NCBI RefSeq assembly: GCF_004138105.1
Contig: NZ_RXHQ01000029.1
Location: 1 to 34,512 of the forward strand
Origin: Xylanivirga thermophila
GTDB taxonomy: Bacteria > Bacillota > Clostridia > Caldicoprobacterales > Xylanivirgaceae
Length of the DNA: 34,512 nucleotides
Direction of reading: 5' to 3'
Shown here: positions 1 to 8,336 of the stretch, piece after piece
Layout: every line of letters starts with the position of its first letter
Position numbering within the stretch: position 1 is the first letter of the stretch
The notes under the pieces: generated by a model
Database searches by the model: none
What the model was told of the DNA's origin: nothing
The model's input: only the letters and a program-made list of their open reading frames with translations
Made by a program: the position numbers and the translations under genes

Positions 1-53
1 CTCCTTAATGTTTTTCGGTGTTGATTACATTATATAGGATTGACTATGCATAT

Positions 54-85
54 GGAAGACCCCTTAGTGGGGTCTTCCTCTTTTT
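54..85 (+). terminator. Rho-independent terminator of a gene left of the window
   Basis: A 10-bp stem (GGAAGACCCC with GGGGTCTTCC, loop TTAGT) is followed by a T-rich run. No gene in the window lies upstream, so it probably ends a plus-strand transcript that starts outside the window. Confidence 0.8.
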
Positions 86-343
86 GGAATTTAATGCCCG
101 ATGCCCATGAAAATTATACACTAACTTCGACATTTTTTTATATTATACCTTATACTCCAAACTTCAGTTCAATATTATTCTCATTTTTGGTCATCATTTT
201 TTTACTTCTTATAATATGCCCAATATACCTATTTATATAAAGTTTTAATCTATTATTTTTTTACCTTTTCTTGAATATCGAACTGTAATAGTGGCGATAA
301 ATAATACTATCTATAAATCATAAATCTTAAGGAGGAAACATAT
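86..343. other. AT-rich intergenic region, no gene seen
   Basis: This stretch is very AT-rich and holds no convincing gene. The only clear signal is the Shine-Dalgarno AAGGAGG at about 330-336, which serves the PAP2-family gene starting at 344. A promoter for that gene must lie here, but I see only a weak -35-like TTGAAT near 271 without a good -10. Confidence 0.5.
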
Positions 344-1048
344 ATGAACCGTGTAAAAAAATTTATACGTGGACATAGCCACTTTTACCTGCTCTTTATT
401 TTTGTTCCACTATTAATGTGGTTTTCATATTGTGAAAAGAATATTGTACCTGAATATATACTCCATACCGCCCTTGATAATAAGATACCTTTTATAAAAG
501 TATTTATAATACCATATGTCATATGGTACTTTTACGTAGCCTTTGGCCTTATATATACAGGCATAAATTCAAAAGAGGCCTTTTATAGACTTTTAATCTT
601 TATATCAGGTGGCATGGCTGTATGCTACATATTATATATGCTATTCCCAAATGGTCAGGATTTAAGACCAGATATTACCGAAACGGATATGCTATCAAGG
701 GCAATAAAATTTTTATATACTATAGACACACCTACAAATGTATGCCCAAGCATCCATGTTTTCAATTCCATTGGAGTGGATGCGGCACTGCGTAATCTAT
801 ATGCTTTTAGCAATAATAAAAAAAAGATATCATTTTTCTTAATGATATCAATATGCCTATCTACAATATTTGTAAAACAGCATTCCATTATAGATGTTAT
901 ATATGGCACTTTACTGGCTGCAATATTCTATATTCCCCTGTATGCCATACCCAATATAAAACTCTACAAATCATACAACAAAAAATTCTATAGTCTTTTG
1001 GACATATTCAAGATAGCAGTTAATTACAAACCTTTTCCATATGACTAG
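344..1048 (+). CDS. PAP2-family integral membrane phosphatase/phosphotransferase
   Basis: A 234-residue polytopic membrane protein with roughly six hydrophobic segments. It carries PAP2 superfamily motifs: LRPD at 107-110, CPSIH at 134-138 with the presumed catalytic His138, and KQHSIID at 178-184 with His180 and Asp184. The last motif has Lys where classical PAP2 enzymes have Arg. The layout resembles the subgroup that includes inositol-phosphorylceramide-synthase-like proteins. A lipid phosphate phosphatase or phosphotransferase acting at the outer membrane leaflet is the family expectation; the substrate cannot be told. The start is supported by AAGGAGG 7 bases upstream. Its 3' end overlaps the convergent hydrolase gene by 29 bases. 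Confidence 0.75.
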   Translation: MNRVKKFIRGHSHFYLLFIFVPLLMWFSYCEKNIVPEYILHTALDNKIPFIKVFIIPYVIWYFYVAFGLIYTGINSKEAFYRLLIFISGGMAVCYILYMLFPNGQDLRPDITETDMLSRAIKFLYTIDTPTNVCPSIHVFNSIGVDAALRNLYAFSNNKKKISFFLMISICLSTIFVKQHSIIDVIYGTLLAAIFYIPLYAIPNIKLYKSYNKKFYSLLDIFKIAVNYKPFPYD

Positions 1049-1964
1049 CCAGCCATACCAGAATGTCCCTTACTACTTCATCCCTGTTTATTTCATTCAA
1101 CATCTCATGCCTGCCATCCTTGTACAATTTATAGCTTACATCCTTTATACCAAGTCCTTTATATGCCTTCACAAGCTTCGGAACACCTTTTCCCATCTTA
1201 CCTACAGGATCCTTGTCTCCCCCAAATATATATATTGGCAAATCCTTTGGTACATTTCCCATATTTTCTTTCTTAAATATCTCCTTCATACCACTTAGAA
1301 AATCATAATAGAAGCTTGTAGTAAATATACCACCACAATATGGATCCTTTATATATTTATCTACTTCATTTTCATCTCTACTTAACCAGTCAAAATCAGT
1401 TCTATTTGGGCTGAATTTTTTATTATATCCTCCAAAACTCATATCGTTTAAACGTGGGCTCTTTGCCTTTGGACCATTTTTGTCCATTTCCTTTTGGGCC
1501 ATACGTATACCTATATTCACAATGGGCCCTGGGTTGCATGATGTGCCTGATAATATAACTCCTTGAATATCTTTTCCATAAAGAGAAATATAGCGCTGTG
1601 ATAAAAATGAGCCCATACTATGTCCAAAAAGAAATAAGGGGAAATTAGGATTTTCCACATTTCGAATAAATTTGGTGAGTTCTTTCATATCTAATACCAT
1701 ACGATTAAAACCATCAGGACCTATATAACCTACTTCATCCAAACTTTTAGCCGTCTTGCCATGGCCTCTGTGATCATTGGCATATACTATATATCCGTCA
1801 TCTGTGAGACTTTTTGCAAAGGACTCATATCTCCCTGCCGTCTCCGCCATACCATGGGCTATCTGCACAACAGCCTTGCCCTGCCTATCGCCATCCGGTG
1901 ACCACTTGTATACAAATATGTCTAATCCATCTGATGCCTTAAAATTAAAGGTTTCTTTATACAT
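1020..1964 (-). CDS. Alpha/beta hydrolase, monoacylglycerol lipase-like
   Basis: About 314 residues of the serine aminopeptidase S33/monoacylglycerol lipase fold. Visible features are the oxyanion-region HGMAE near residue 37, the nucleophile elbow GHSMGS (Ser116), the acid in GGDKDPVG (Asp252) and the catalytic His286 in GRHEML. There is no signal peptide, so it should be cytosolic. It probably hydrolyses lysophospholipids or monoacylglycerols, but the substrate is inferred from family only. I chose ATG at 1964 because GGGGTG lies six bases upstream. A GTG three codons earlier (1973) is possible but would put that Shine-Dalgarno inside the gene. It is convergent with the PAP2-family gene. 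Confidence 0.85.
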   Translation of the reverse strand: MYKETFNFKASDGLDIFVYKWSPDGDRQGKAVVQIAHGMAETAGRYESFAKSLTDDGYIVYANDHRGHGKTAKSLDEVGYIGPDGFNRMVLDMKELTKFIRNVENPNFPLFLFGHSMGSFLSQRYISLYGKDIQGVILSGTSCNPGPIVNIGIRMAQKEMDKNGPKAKSPRLNDMSFGGYNKKFSPNRTDFDWLSRDENEVDKYIKDPYCGGIFTTSFYYDFLSGMKEIFKKENMGNVPKDLPIYIFGGDKDPVGKMGKGVPKLVKAYKGLGIKDVSYKLYKDGRHEMLNEINRDEVVRDILVWLASHMEKVCN

Positions 1965-2053
1965 TTTAATCACCCCACATGCAAAATATGCTCTTAATTT
2001 ACTGGTATGCTAAATTACAAAATATATGTTGTATATATATAATGGTTTTTAGT

Positions 2054-2091
2054 AAAAAGGCCAAGGGTATTTTATAAACCTCGGCCTTTTT
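2054..2091 (-). terminator. Rho-independent terminator of gltX
   Basis: Inverted repeat AAAAAGGCC / GGCCTTTTT lies just beyond the gltX stop. On the minus strand it is a GC-rich stem followed by T residues. The arms are symmetric enough to act in both directions. Confidence 0.75.
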
Positions 2092-2105
2092 AACTTCTTT
2101 ATAAA

Positions 2106-3557
2106 TCATTTCGAAAGCTTGTCTATACCTATCCTTAGTCTTCTTAAAGTTTCTTCCTTCCCAAGTAGCCCAGCCAGTTCAATAGCCCCGCCTGGCGTAA
2201 ACTTCTTGCCTGATAATGCCGTACGTACGGGCCACAATACCTGACCATTTTTTACACCCATATCCTTTACCAAATCCATTAGAATATCATGTATGATCTC
2301 TTCTTCCCATTTATCCAGTTTCTCCAGAACATCATACGCCCTTATAAGGGCCTCCTTTGAATTTTCAAGGTTGGTCTTCATCTTCTTATGAACGTATAAG
2401 TCCACATCATACTCTGGTAATTTTTCTACAAAATCTATATTCTCAGGTATTTCGCTCAATACCTCTGTTCTTACATGTAAAAGCTTACTAAGTTTCATAG
2501 GATCTATATCAGCATCTTTTATTACTTCTTTATAATAGGGAAGGGCTAATTCGTGGAACTCTTCTAATGATTTTCGTCTTATATGTTCCCCATTCATCCA
2601 TCTTAATTTATTAGGATCAAATATAGCAGAAGATTTATTGAGTCCTTTTATAGAAAATGCCTGTATAAGCTCATCAAGCGTAAATACTTCCTGTTCCGTC
2701 CCCGGACTCCAGCCTAAAAGTGCTATATAGTTTATAATAGCCTCTTTTAAATAGCCCTTATTATAAAAATCTTCAAAAGAAGCATCCCCTTCACGTTTAC
2801 TAAGCTTTTTCCCATTATCCTTCATTATAAGGGGCAAATGTATATAATTTGGTATTTCCCATCCAAATGCCTTATAAAGTAGATTATACTTTGGTGTAGA
2901 TGATAGATATTCACTTCCCCTTACTACGTGTGTAATACCCATAAGATGGTCATCTACTACGTTGGCAAAATTATATGTGGGCATACCATCTGATTTTATA
3001 AGTATATTGTCATCTAGTGTTTCATTTTCCACGGCAATCTTGCCATATACCTCATCCTTAAAAGTAGTAACCCCCCTATCGGGTATGCGTTGCCTTATGA
3101 CATACTCTTCACCATTTGCTATGCGATCCTCTATCTCAGCCTTACTTAGGCTTCTACAATACCCATCATACTTAAAGGGCATCTTCCTAGCCTCGCAGTC
3201 ATGGCGCAGATTTTCAAGTCTTTCCTTAGTACAAAAACAGTAATATGCATCTCCCGATTCTACCAATTTTTGAGCATATTCCTTGTATATATCCTGTCTC
3301 TCACTCTGCACATATGGTCCGTATGGCCCTCCTATATCGGGACCTTCATCATGCTTCATACCTACTATATTCAAGGTATTATATATAACATCAACAGCCC
3401 CTTCTACATAACGACCCTGATCGGTATCCTCTATTCTCAATATAAATTTTCCATTGTGCTTTTTTGCTATAAGATATGCATAGAGAGCTGTCCTAAGGTT
3501 ACCTATATGCATATAACCTGTAGGGCTTGGGGCAAATCTAGTCCTTACCTCGTTCAT
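2106..3557 (-). CDS. gltX: Glutamyl-tRNA synthetase
   Basis: A 483-residue class I aminoacyl-tRNA synthetase that charges tRNA-Glu, and in many Firmicutes also tRNA-Gln before transamidation. The HIGH-type motif is [10 protein letters not shown] at residues 10-19 and the KMSKS-type motif is KLSKREG near residue 250. The C-terminal helical part forms the anticodon-binding region. Length is normal for the family. The ATG is preceded by AGGAGG with seven bases spacing. Upstream lie a good sigma-A promoter and a leader hairpin, and downstream a terminator, so it looks monocistronic. Whether it is the discriminating or non-discriminating type cannot be judged here. Confidence 0.96.
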   Translation of the reverse strand: MNEVRTRFAPSPTGYMHIGNLRTALYAYLIAKKHNGKFILRIEDTDQGRYVEGAVDVIYNTLNIVGMKHDEGPDIGGPYGPYVQSERQDIYKEYAQKLVESGDAYYCFCTKERLENLRHDCEARKMPFKYDGYCRSLSKAEIEDRIANGEEYVIRQRIPDRGVTTFKDEVYGKIAVENETLDDNILIKSDGMPTYNFANVVDDHLMGITHVVRGSEYLSSTPKYNLLYKAFGWEIPNYIHLPLIMKDNGKKLSKREGDASFEDFYNKGYLKEAIINYIALLGWSPGTEQEVFTLDELIQAFSIKGLNKSSAIFDPNKLRWMNGEHIRRKSLEEFHELALPYYKEVIKDADIDPMKLSKLLHVRTEVLSEIPENIDFVEKLPEYDVDLYVHKKMKTNLENSKEALIRAYDVLEKLDKWEEEIIHDILMDLVKDMGVKNGQVLWPVRTALSGKKFTPGGAIELAGLLGKEETLRRLRIGIDKLSK

Positions 3558-3579
3558 ATTTCATCCTCCTATATTAATA

Positions 3580-3610
3580 TAGCCTTTCACTCAAAACGCA
3601 TGAAAGGCTA
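3580..3610 (-). promoter_or_regulatory. Leader hairpin in the gltX 5' untranslated region
   Basis: TAGCCTTTCA pairs with TGAAAGGCTA across an 11-base loop. It lies between the gltX promoter and the gltX Shine-Dalgarno. No T-run follows on the minus strand, so it is not a simple terminator. It could stabilise the transcript or affect ribosome access. Confidence 0.5.
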
Positions 3611-3625
3611 TGGCTTGTCAAATTA

Positions 3626-3655
3626 AGTATAGTACTATGCTTACCATCGTGTCAA
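3626..3655 (-). promoter_or_regulatory. Sigma-A promoter for gltX
   Basis: On the minus strand, TTGACA (3650-3655) is followed after 18 bases by TATACT (3626-3631). Transcription would begin near 3619, just before the leader hairpin. Confidence 0.75.
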
Positions 3656-3678
3656 GCAAATATAAGCATTAGTTTTCT

Positions 3679-3801
3679 TTATATTTGTGGACTTTTAGGC
3701 AGTTCCCTAAGTGGGGAAGAAAGCTCCATGAGGCGTTTTATATATGCAATCTGGGATATATCGCATCTAGCCTCCTCGGCGATTTTTTCCTCATCAAGGC
3801 C
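3679..3801 (-). other. In-frame continuation of nadE beyond an amber codon
   Basis: Reading on in frame past the TAG at 3802-3804 gives 40 more codons to a TAA at 3679-3681. The sequence starts GLDEEKIAEEA and ends SPLRELPKSPQI. It looks like the C-terminal region of NAD synthetases of this type (an acidic helix, then a hydrophobic helix, then an R-x-x-P stretch). Read through, the protein would be 302 residues. It contains no other stop and no frameshift, so the TAG is a single isolated interruption. Confidence 0.7.
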
Positions 3802-4587
3802 CTATTCAAGTCCAGCAATGGCCATATCCAAACTTTCGTAAGATATACCTAAAACATCCTCATCTCCCATGCCAGGCATAAGATCCGGGGCGGGAGCCTT
3901 GTTTATTATACTATCCGGCACCATAATGGCCTTTGATAATTCTATTATCTGAGTTTTATAGAAAGGCAGGAGTGGTTGTATATCCGCTGCCGCATCTCCA
4001 TATTTAACAAAAAACCCAGTCATATACTCGCTCTTATTGGCAGTACCAAGAACCATATAGTTATTTATCTCCCCGTAGTAATACAGGTATGTCATGCGTA
4101 TACGATGTTTTGTATTTATATATGCTATATGCTTTTGGAGCTCCCTATCCCCTTCTCCACCCTTTAGCATGCGCAAGAATGTGGGCTCATTATCCCTAGA
4201 TAACTTTTTATTTTTATTGTATACATACTTTTCCTGAAAAGATCTAGGCACGTAGAAGGCGGGAGGCTCAAGGCCGTATACCCCTATCTTCCTTAGTATG
4301 GGCTTTATATCTATCTCTTTAAATGATATACCAAGCACATCTGCAAGCATCCTAGCATCGTTGTAGCTTTTCTTGCTAGTATCCCGTTCAGGCATGAATA
4401 TGCCCATTACATTCTCCTTGCCTACAGCCCTTACTGCTAAGTATGCAACCAGTGCTGAATCTAATCCTCCACTTATGCCCAGTATGCAGCCGGCCTTATG
4501 GGATTTTTCCATGCTTGTTCCTATAAAATCTTCAAGCTTTTTGCATGTATCATGGGGATTTTGTATAACCAACCTCTCCTTTATCAT
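3802..4587 (-). CDS. nadE: NH3-dependent NAD+ synthetase, amber codon near the C-terminus
   Basis: This enzyme amidates nicotinate adenine dinucleotide to NAD+, the last step of NAD biosynthesis. The ATP-pyrophosphatase P-loop SGGLDSALVAYLA is at about 39-51, and GTANKSEYMTGFFVKYGDAAAD carries the usual substrate-binding positions. No glutaminase domain is present, so it should use free ammonia. The open frame ends with TAG after 261 residues, but family-like sequence continues in frame for 40 codons. This may be a recent nonsense mutation, a sequencing error or readthrough. Most catalytic motifs lie before the stop, so the short form could keep some activity. The ATG has an AAAGGA ribosome site upstream. 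Confidence 0.9.
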   Translation of the reverse strand: MIKERLVIQNPHDTCKKLEDFIGTSMEKSHKAGCILGISGGLDSALVAYLAVRAVGKENVMGIFMPERDTSKKSYNDARMLADVLGISFKEIDIKPILRKIGVYGLEPPAFYVPRSFQEKYVYNKNKKLSRDNEPTFLRMLKGGEGDRELQKHIAYINTKHRIRMTYLYYYGEINNYMVLGTANKSEYMTGFFVKYGDAAADIQPLLPFYKTQIIELSKAIMVPDSIINKAPAPDLMPGMGDEDVLGISYESLDMAIAGLE

Positions 4588-4618
4588 ATTGCCAATCCTT
4601 TCACCATATTTTACTATT

Positions 4619-4627
4619 ATTATACCA
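4619..4627 (-). promoter_or_regulatory. Extended -10 promoter element upstream of nadE
   Basis: On the minus strand the sequence TGGTATAAT gives a perfect -10 hexamer (4619-4624) with an extended -10 TG. No convincing -35 is placed at normal spacing. Confidence 0.5.
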
Positions 4628-4733
4628 CATTTTTATCTATGAAAATACAACAAAGGTTATTATTTCCCATTCATAAGTATTTAATATAAATTATATTGTT
4701 CTATTATTTTTAGATTATATAGCAATATAAATA

Positions 4734-5081
4734 TTATGCATAAACAGATTTAATTTGTACAAGCCCGTTTAGCTTAATTATAAAATAATCCTCTCCTGCA
4801 GGCGTTACGGTGATATCATACCAACTGCCAAATAGAAATACGCTGCCTGATATGCTATAGATCCCCTTTAATAAGATCCTTGTAAATAGTTCGTATATAT
4901 CCTTGTCCATATTAGGCATAAGCCTTATTATGTTTGATATCGTCCTACCCATGATAAACTTTCTATCCAATTCTATAATGTTTTGAAATGTTTCATTTAT
5001 AAGGGTAAACATATAATCTGGATACATATAAGATGTACCATCTGCCTTACGTAGACAGGCCAAACCATATATTTTGTCCAT
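4734..5081 (-). CDS. Small PAS-like single-domain protein
   Basis: About 115 residues. The pattern of an N-terminal helical part followed by a beta-rich end (GSVFLFGSWYDITVTPAGED, then YFIIKL) resembles a PAS fold, where the WYDITV...DYFI strands are typical. No output domain, helix-turn-helix, kinase or GGDEF is attached. I prefer the ATG at 5081 because GGGAGT lies seven bases upstream. An ATG ten codons earlier (5111) has only a weak ribosome site. It is divergent from argS. Possible roles are a stand-alone sensor or a remnant of a larger signalling protein. The assignment is by pattern, not by a firm family match. Confidence 0.5.
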   Translation of the reverse strand: MDKIYGLACLRKADGTSYMYPDYMFTLINETFQNIIELDRKFIMGRTISNIIRLMPNMDKDIYELFTRILLKGIYSISGSVFLFGSWYDITVTPAGEDYFIIKLNGLVQIKSVYA

Positions 5082-5253
5082 TAGATCCACTCCCGCCTTT
5101 ATCCTTTTCATATTTTTCTCTTCTCGCCATGATTATTATGTCCAATATTGGCAATATAGAACAAAATAAATGTTCATACTGTTTTTTTTTAAGCCCATAT
5201 GGTATGATAAAATGAAAAGAAAATACATAATAATAAGTAAAAGGAGCATAGAT

Positions 5254-6954
5254 ATGTTTGACGTAAAGGAGATAGTAGCAAACTCTTTAGCTCCCCTTAT
5301 TCCGTCTTTCAATAAAAACAGCTTATACGATATGCTGGAGTACCCTCCAAACCCTGAAATGGGGGATGTGGCTCTACCTTGCTTTAAATTGAGCAAGGTA
5401 TATAAAAAAGCTCCTGCTTTGATAGCAGATGAGCTTTTAAAAAATATACCCCAATCAGAATATTTTGAAAAGGTGGAGGCGGTATCCGGTTATTTAAACT
5501 TCTTTATAAATAAGTCCCTTTTTATTAAGACAGTAATAGGGGAGATATTAGATAAGGACACGAAATATGGTGCCAGTGATATTGGAAATGGCAAAAATGT
5601 TGTAATAGACTACTCAGCACCAAATATTGCAAAACCATTTCACGTGGGACATTTAAGATCTACTTCAATAGGTAATGCTCTATATAAAATATTTGAATTT
5701 ATGGGCTATAACTGCATTGGAGTAAACCACTTAGGCGATTGGGGTACACAATTCGGCAAGCTTATAGTCGCCTATAAAAAGTGGGGAGATGCAAAAAGGA
5801 TAGAACAAAATGGTATAAAGGAACTTATGGATATATACGTAAGATTCCATACAGAAGCAGAAAAGGATCCTACTTTAGATGATGAAGCAAGGGCATGGTT
5901 TGCCAAGATGGAACATGGAGATGAAGAAGCCCTAAAACTTTGGCAATGGTTTAAGGATATAAGCCTTAAGGAATTCAAAAGGATATATGACCTTATGGGG
6001 ATAAAATTTGATTCCTATGCCGGAGAAAGCTTCTATAATGACAAGATGGAAGCTGTAATAGAAGAATTAAAGGAAAAGGATCTCCTAAAGGAAAGCCAGG
6101 GGGCTATGATAGTAGATCTAGATGAATACGATATGCCACCTTGCATGATATTAAAAAAAGATGGCAGTTCATTATATGCTACTCGTGATATAGCTGCTGC
6201 CATATACAGAAAAAACGAATATAATTTTGATAAATGTATATATGTAACAGCTGCTGCCCAAGCGCTGCATTTTAAACAGTGGTTTAAAGTGGTAGAGCTT
6301 ATGGAATATGATTGGGCAAAGGATCTGGTTCATGTACCATTTGGCCTAGTAAGTCTAGGAGGCGAAAAGCTGGCCACCCGCAAGGGAAAGGTAGTGCTCT
6401 TGGAGGATATACTAAATAAGGCCATGGAAAAGACGCTTGAAACCATAGAAGCTAAAAATCCAAACCTAGAAGGCAAGGAAGAAATAGCTAGGGAAATGGG
6501 TGTAGGCGCTGTTATATTCAGTGATCTAAGTGCCAACAGAATAAAGGACGTATCCTTTTCATGGGATGAGATATTAAACTTTGACGGAGAAACGGGACCA
6601 TATGTACAGTATACCCATGCAAGGGCATGCAGCGTACTAAAAAAGGCCGATGAAGAGGTTAATAGTGCATTTAACAGTGAACTGTTAGATTCCAAAGAAG
6701 AATACCAATTGGCAAAGACACTTAAACTTTTCCCTGAAAGGGTAATACAGGCCATGGAGGACCTAGAGCCTTCCATAATAACCAGGTATTTAGTGGATTT
6801 AGCACAGGCATTTAACAGATTTTATAATACCCACTCCATACTAGTGGATGACAATGATTTAAGGACAGCCCGTCTAGCTATGGTAAAATCCACAAAGATC
6901 ACATTGGCGAACGGCCTTAAGCTCATAGGCCTAAGCACACCTGAAAGGGTTTAA
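5254..6954 (+). CDS. argS: Arginyl-tRNA synthetase
   Basis: A 566-residue class I aminoacyl-tRNA synthetase charging tRNA-Arg. It shows the N-terminal additional domain typical of ArgRS, then the HIGH-type motif HVGH at 130-133 followed by LRSTSIGN, a KMSKS-region EKLATRKGKV, and a C-terminal DALR anticodon-binding domain with YTHARACSVL. The start at 5254 is chosen over an in-frame ATG 28 codons upstream because AAGGAG is placed 7 bases before it and the protein then begins as usual for the family. murG follows after 32 bases, so the two are probably co-transcribed. Confidence 0.96.
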   Translation: MFDVKEIVANSLAPLIPSFNKNSLYDMLEYPPNPEMGDVALPCFKLSKVYKKAPALIADELLKNIPQSEYFEKVEAVSGYLNFFINKSLFIKTVIGEILDKDTKYGASDIGNGKNVVIDYSAPNIAKPFHVGHLRSTSIGNALYKIFEFMGYNCIGVNHLGDWGTQFGKLIVAYKKWGDAKRIEQNGIKELMDIYVRFHTEAEKDPTLDDEARAWFAKMEHGDEEALKLWQWFKDISLKEFKRIYDLMGIKFDSYAGESFYNDKMEAVIEELKEKDLLKESQGAMIVDLDEYDMPPCMILKKDGSSLYATRDIAAAIYRKNEYNFDKCIYVTAAAQALHFKQWFKVVELMEYDWAKDLVHVPFGLVSLGGEKLATRKGKVVLLEDILNKAMEKTLETIEAKNPNLEGKEEIAREMGVGAVIFSDLSANRIKDVSFSWDEILNFDGETGPYVQYTHARACSVLKKADEEVNSAFNSELLDSKEEYQLAKTLKLFPERVIQAMEDLEPSIITRYLVDLAQAFNRFYNTHSILVDDNDLRTARLAMVKSTKITLANGLKLIGLSTPERV

Positions 6955-6986
6955 AATAGTATTTTTCATCTAGGAGGCTGTATGCT

Positions 6987-8057
6987 TTGGATAGAATAGT
7001 GCTTACAGGTGGAGGAACTGCAGGGCATGTAACACCAAACATTGCCCTTATCCCCCATTTGATAGAAAAAGGATATGAGATCCATTATATAGGTACAAAA
7101 AATGGTATAGAACATAACCTCATATCCCAATATAATAATGTTACATATCATTCTGTACAATCAGGTAAATTGAGAAGATACAGGGATATAAAAAATCTTA
7201 CCGACCCTTTTAAGGTTATATATGGGGTAGGCCAGTCGGCCAGTATAATACGAAAATTAAAGCCCAGCATAGTATTTTCAAAGGGTGGTTTTGTATCGGT
7301 ACCGGTAGTTATAGGTGCATGGATGAACCATATACCGGTAATAGTGCACGAATCGGATATAACACCTGGACTTGCTAATAAAATAGCAACTAAATTTGCC
7401 AAAAAGGTATGCACAACCTTTCCTGAAACAGTAGATCATTTTAAGGATGGAAAGGCTGAATACACTGGCACCCCCATAAGGCGGGAGCTATTAGAGGGAA
7501 GTGCCAAAAAGGGCCTTGAAATATGTCAATTTAACGGACAAAAACCGGTACTCATGATAATGGGTGGGAGTTTAGGGGCAGTAGCTGTGAATAACTGCAT
7601 AAGGGATATCATAAAAAAACTTATTAACAAATTTGATGTTATCCACATATGTGGAAAAGGTAATATAGATGAAAAATACAACGACCTTCAAGGTTATGCA
7701 CAGTTTGAATACGTATCAGATGACCTTCCACATTTGATGGCTGCAGCCGATATTATAGTCTCAAGGGCGGGAGCCAATTCCATATACGAGTTTTTAGCCC
7801 TTAAAAAGCCTTGTCTTTTAATACCTCTGCCCCTAAGTGCCAGCAGAGGGGATCAGATTTTAAATGCAAAATCCTTTGAAAAACAGGGCTTCAGCAAGGT
7901 TTTAATGCAGGAAGATATGAATATAGATACTTTATATATATCTATATTAGATCTTTATAATAATAAAAATAAATATATACAGGCAATGTCAAAACAAGAT
8001 CACGCAAATAGCCTGGATAAAATACTTAGTATAATAGATCAATACGCAAAAGAGTAG
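6987..8057 (+). CDS. murG: UDP-GlcNAc:undecaprenyl-PP-MurNAc-pentapeptide GlcNAc transferase (MurG)
   Basis: A 356-residue GT28 glycosyltransferase that converts lipid I to lipid II on the inner membrane face. Visible motifs are the glycine-rich TGGGTAGHVTPN at 7-18, the acceptor-side HESDITPGLANK, the second glycine loop MGGSLGA, and the UDP-GlcNAc-site region SRAGANSIYEFLALKKP. It starts with TTG, supported by TAGGAGG nine bases upstream; the nearby ATG is out of frame. It sits apart from any division and cell wall cluster, next to argS, and may be the only copy or a paralogue. A strong terminator overlaps its stop codon. Confidence 0.93.
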   Translation: MDRIVLTGGGTAGHVTPNIALIPHLIEKGYEIHYIGTKNGIEHNLISQYNNVTYHSVQSGKLRRYRDIKNLTDPFKVIYGVGQSASIIRKLKPSIVFSKGGFVSVPVVIGAWMNHIPVIVHESDITPGLANKIATKFAKKVCTTFPETVDHFKDGKAEYTGTPIRRELLEGSAKKGLEICQFNGQKPVLMIMGGSLGAVAVNNCIRDIIKKLINKFDVIHICGKGNIDEKYNDLQGYAQFEYVSDDLPHLMAAADIIVSRAGANSIYEFLALKKPCLLIPLPLSASRGDQILNAKSFEKQGFSKVLMQEDMNIDTLYISILDLYNNKNKYIQAMSKQDHANSLDKILSIIDQYAKE

Positions 8058-8079
8058 GTTTAAACCTACTCTTTTTTTT
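8048..8079 (+). terminator. Terminator of argS-murG, perfect palindrome across the murG stop
   Basis: A perfect 28-bp palindrome (8048-8075, centred on GTTTAAAC) runs directly into a run of T. The murG stop codon lies inside the left arm. Confidence 0.9.
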
Positions 8080-8104
8080 GGATGTTGATAACATATCCAA
8101 AGAG

Positions 8105-8224
8105 TTATCCACAAGTCTTGGGATAGTTTTTTGAGAATAACACTAATAATCCCCAGACTTATCCACACTGTCCACATATAAGCTGTGGAGTTTTTCCACA
8201 TCTCTTTCACAGAAATTATCCACA
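8105..8224 (+). promoter_or_regulatory. Cluster of DnaA boxes remote from dnaA
   Basis: Three exact TTATCCACA sites lie at 8105-8113, 8159-8167 and 8216-8224, all in one orientation with starts 54 and 57 bases apart. TTTTCCACA at 8192-8200 is a near match. They occupy the non-coding gap between murG and the exporter operon, about 17 kb from dnaA. An AT-rich tract follows. Confidence 0.8.
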
Positions 8225-8280
8225 ATAGACAAAATTCCATCAACTACATTTATTGTAATGATATTTTTTGCCTTTTGTTG

Positions 8281-8286
8281 TATAAT
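8281..8286 (+). promoter_or_regulatory. Probable -10 element for the ABC exporter operon
   Basis: A perfect TATAAT lies 50 bases before the first exporter gene. The -35 region is poor (TTGTAA at 8253 would need a 22-base spacer), which suggests activator dependence or a different start. The DnaA boxes are immediately upstream. Confidence 0.5.
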
Positions 8287-8336
8287 GTATAAATACCAAA
8301 TTAGAAAATCAGTAAAAATTACCTGGAGGGAATTAA

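Noticed and set aside
40-240. Open frame of 66 codons at the left end
   Set aside because: It runs through a terminator hairpin, has no ribosome site and shows low-complexity AT-rich codons.
5636-5651. parS-like sequence with CACGTG core in argS, 12 of 16 matches
   Set aside because: The bases encode the FHVGH part of the HIGH motif, so protein constraint explains them; four mismatches are too many for a confident parS.
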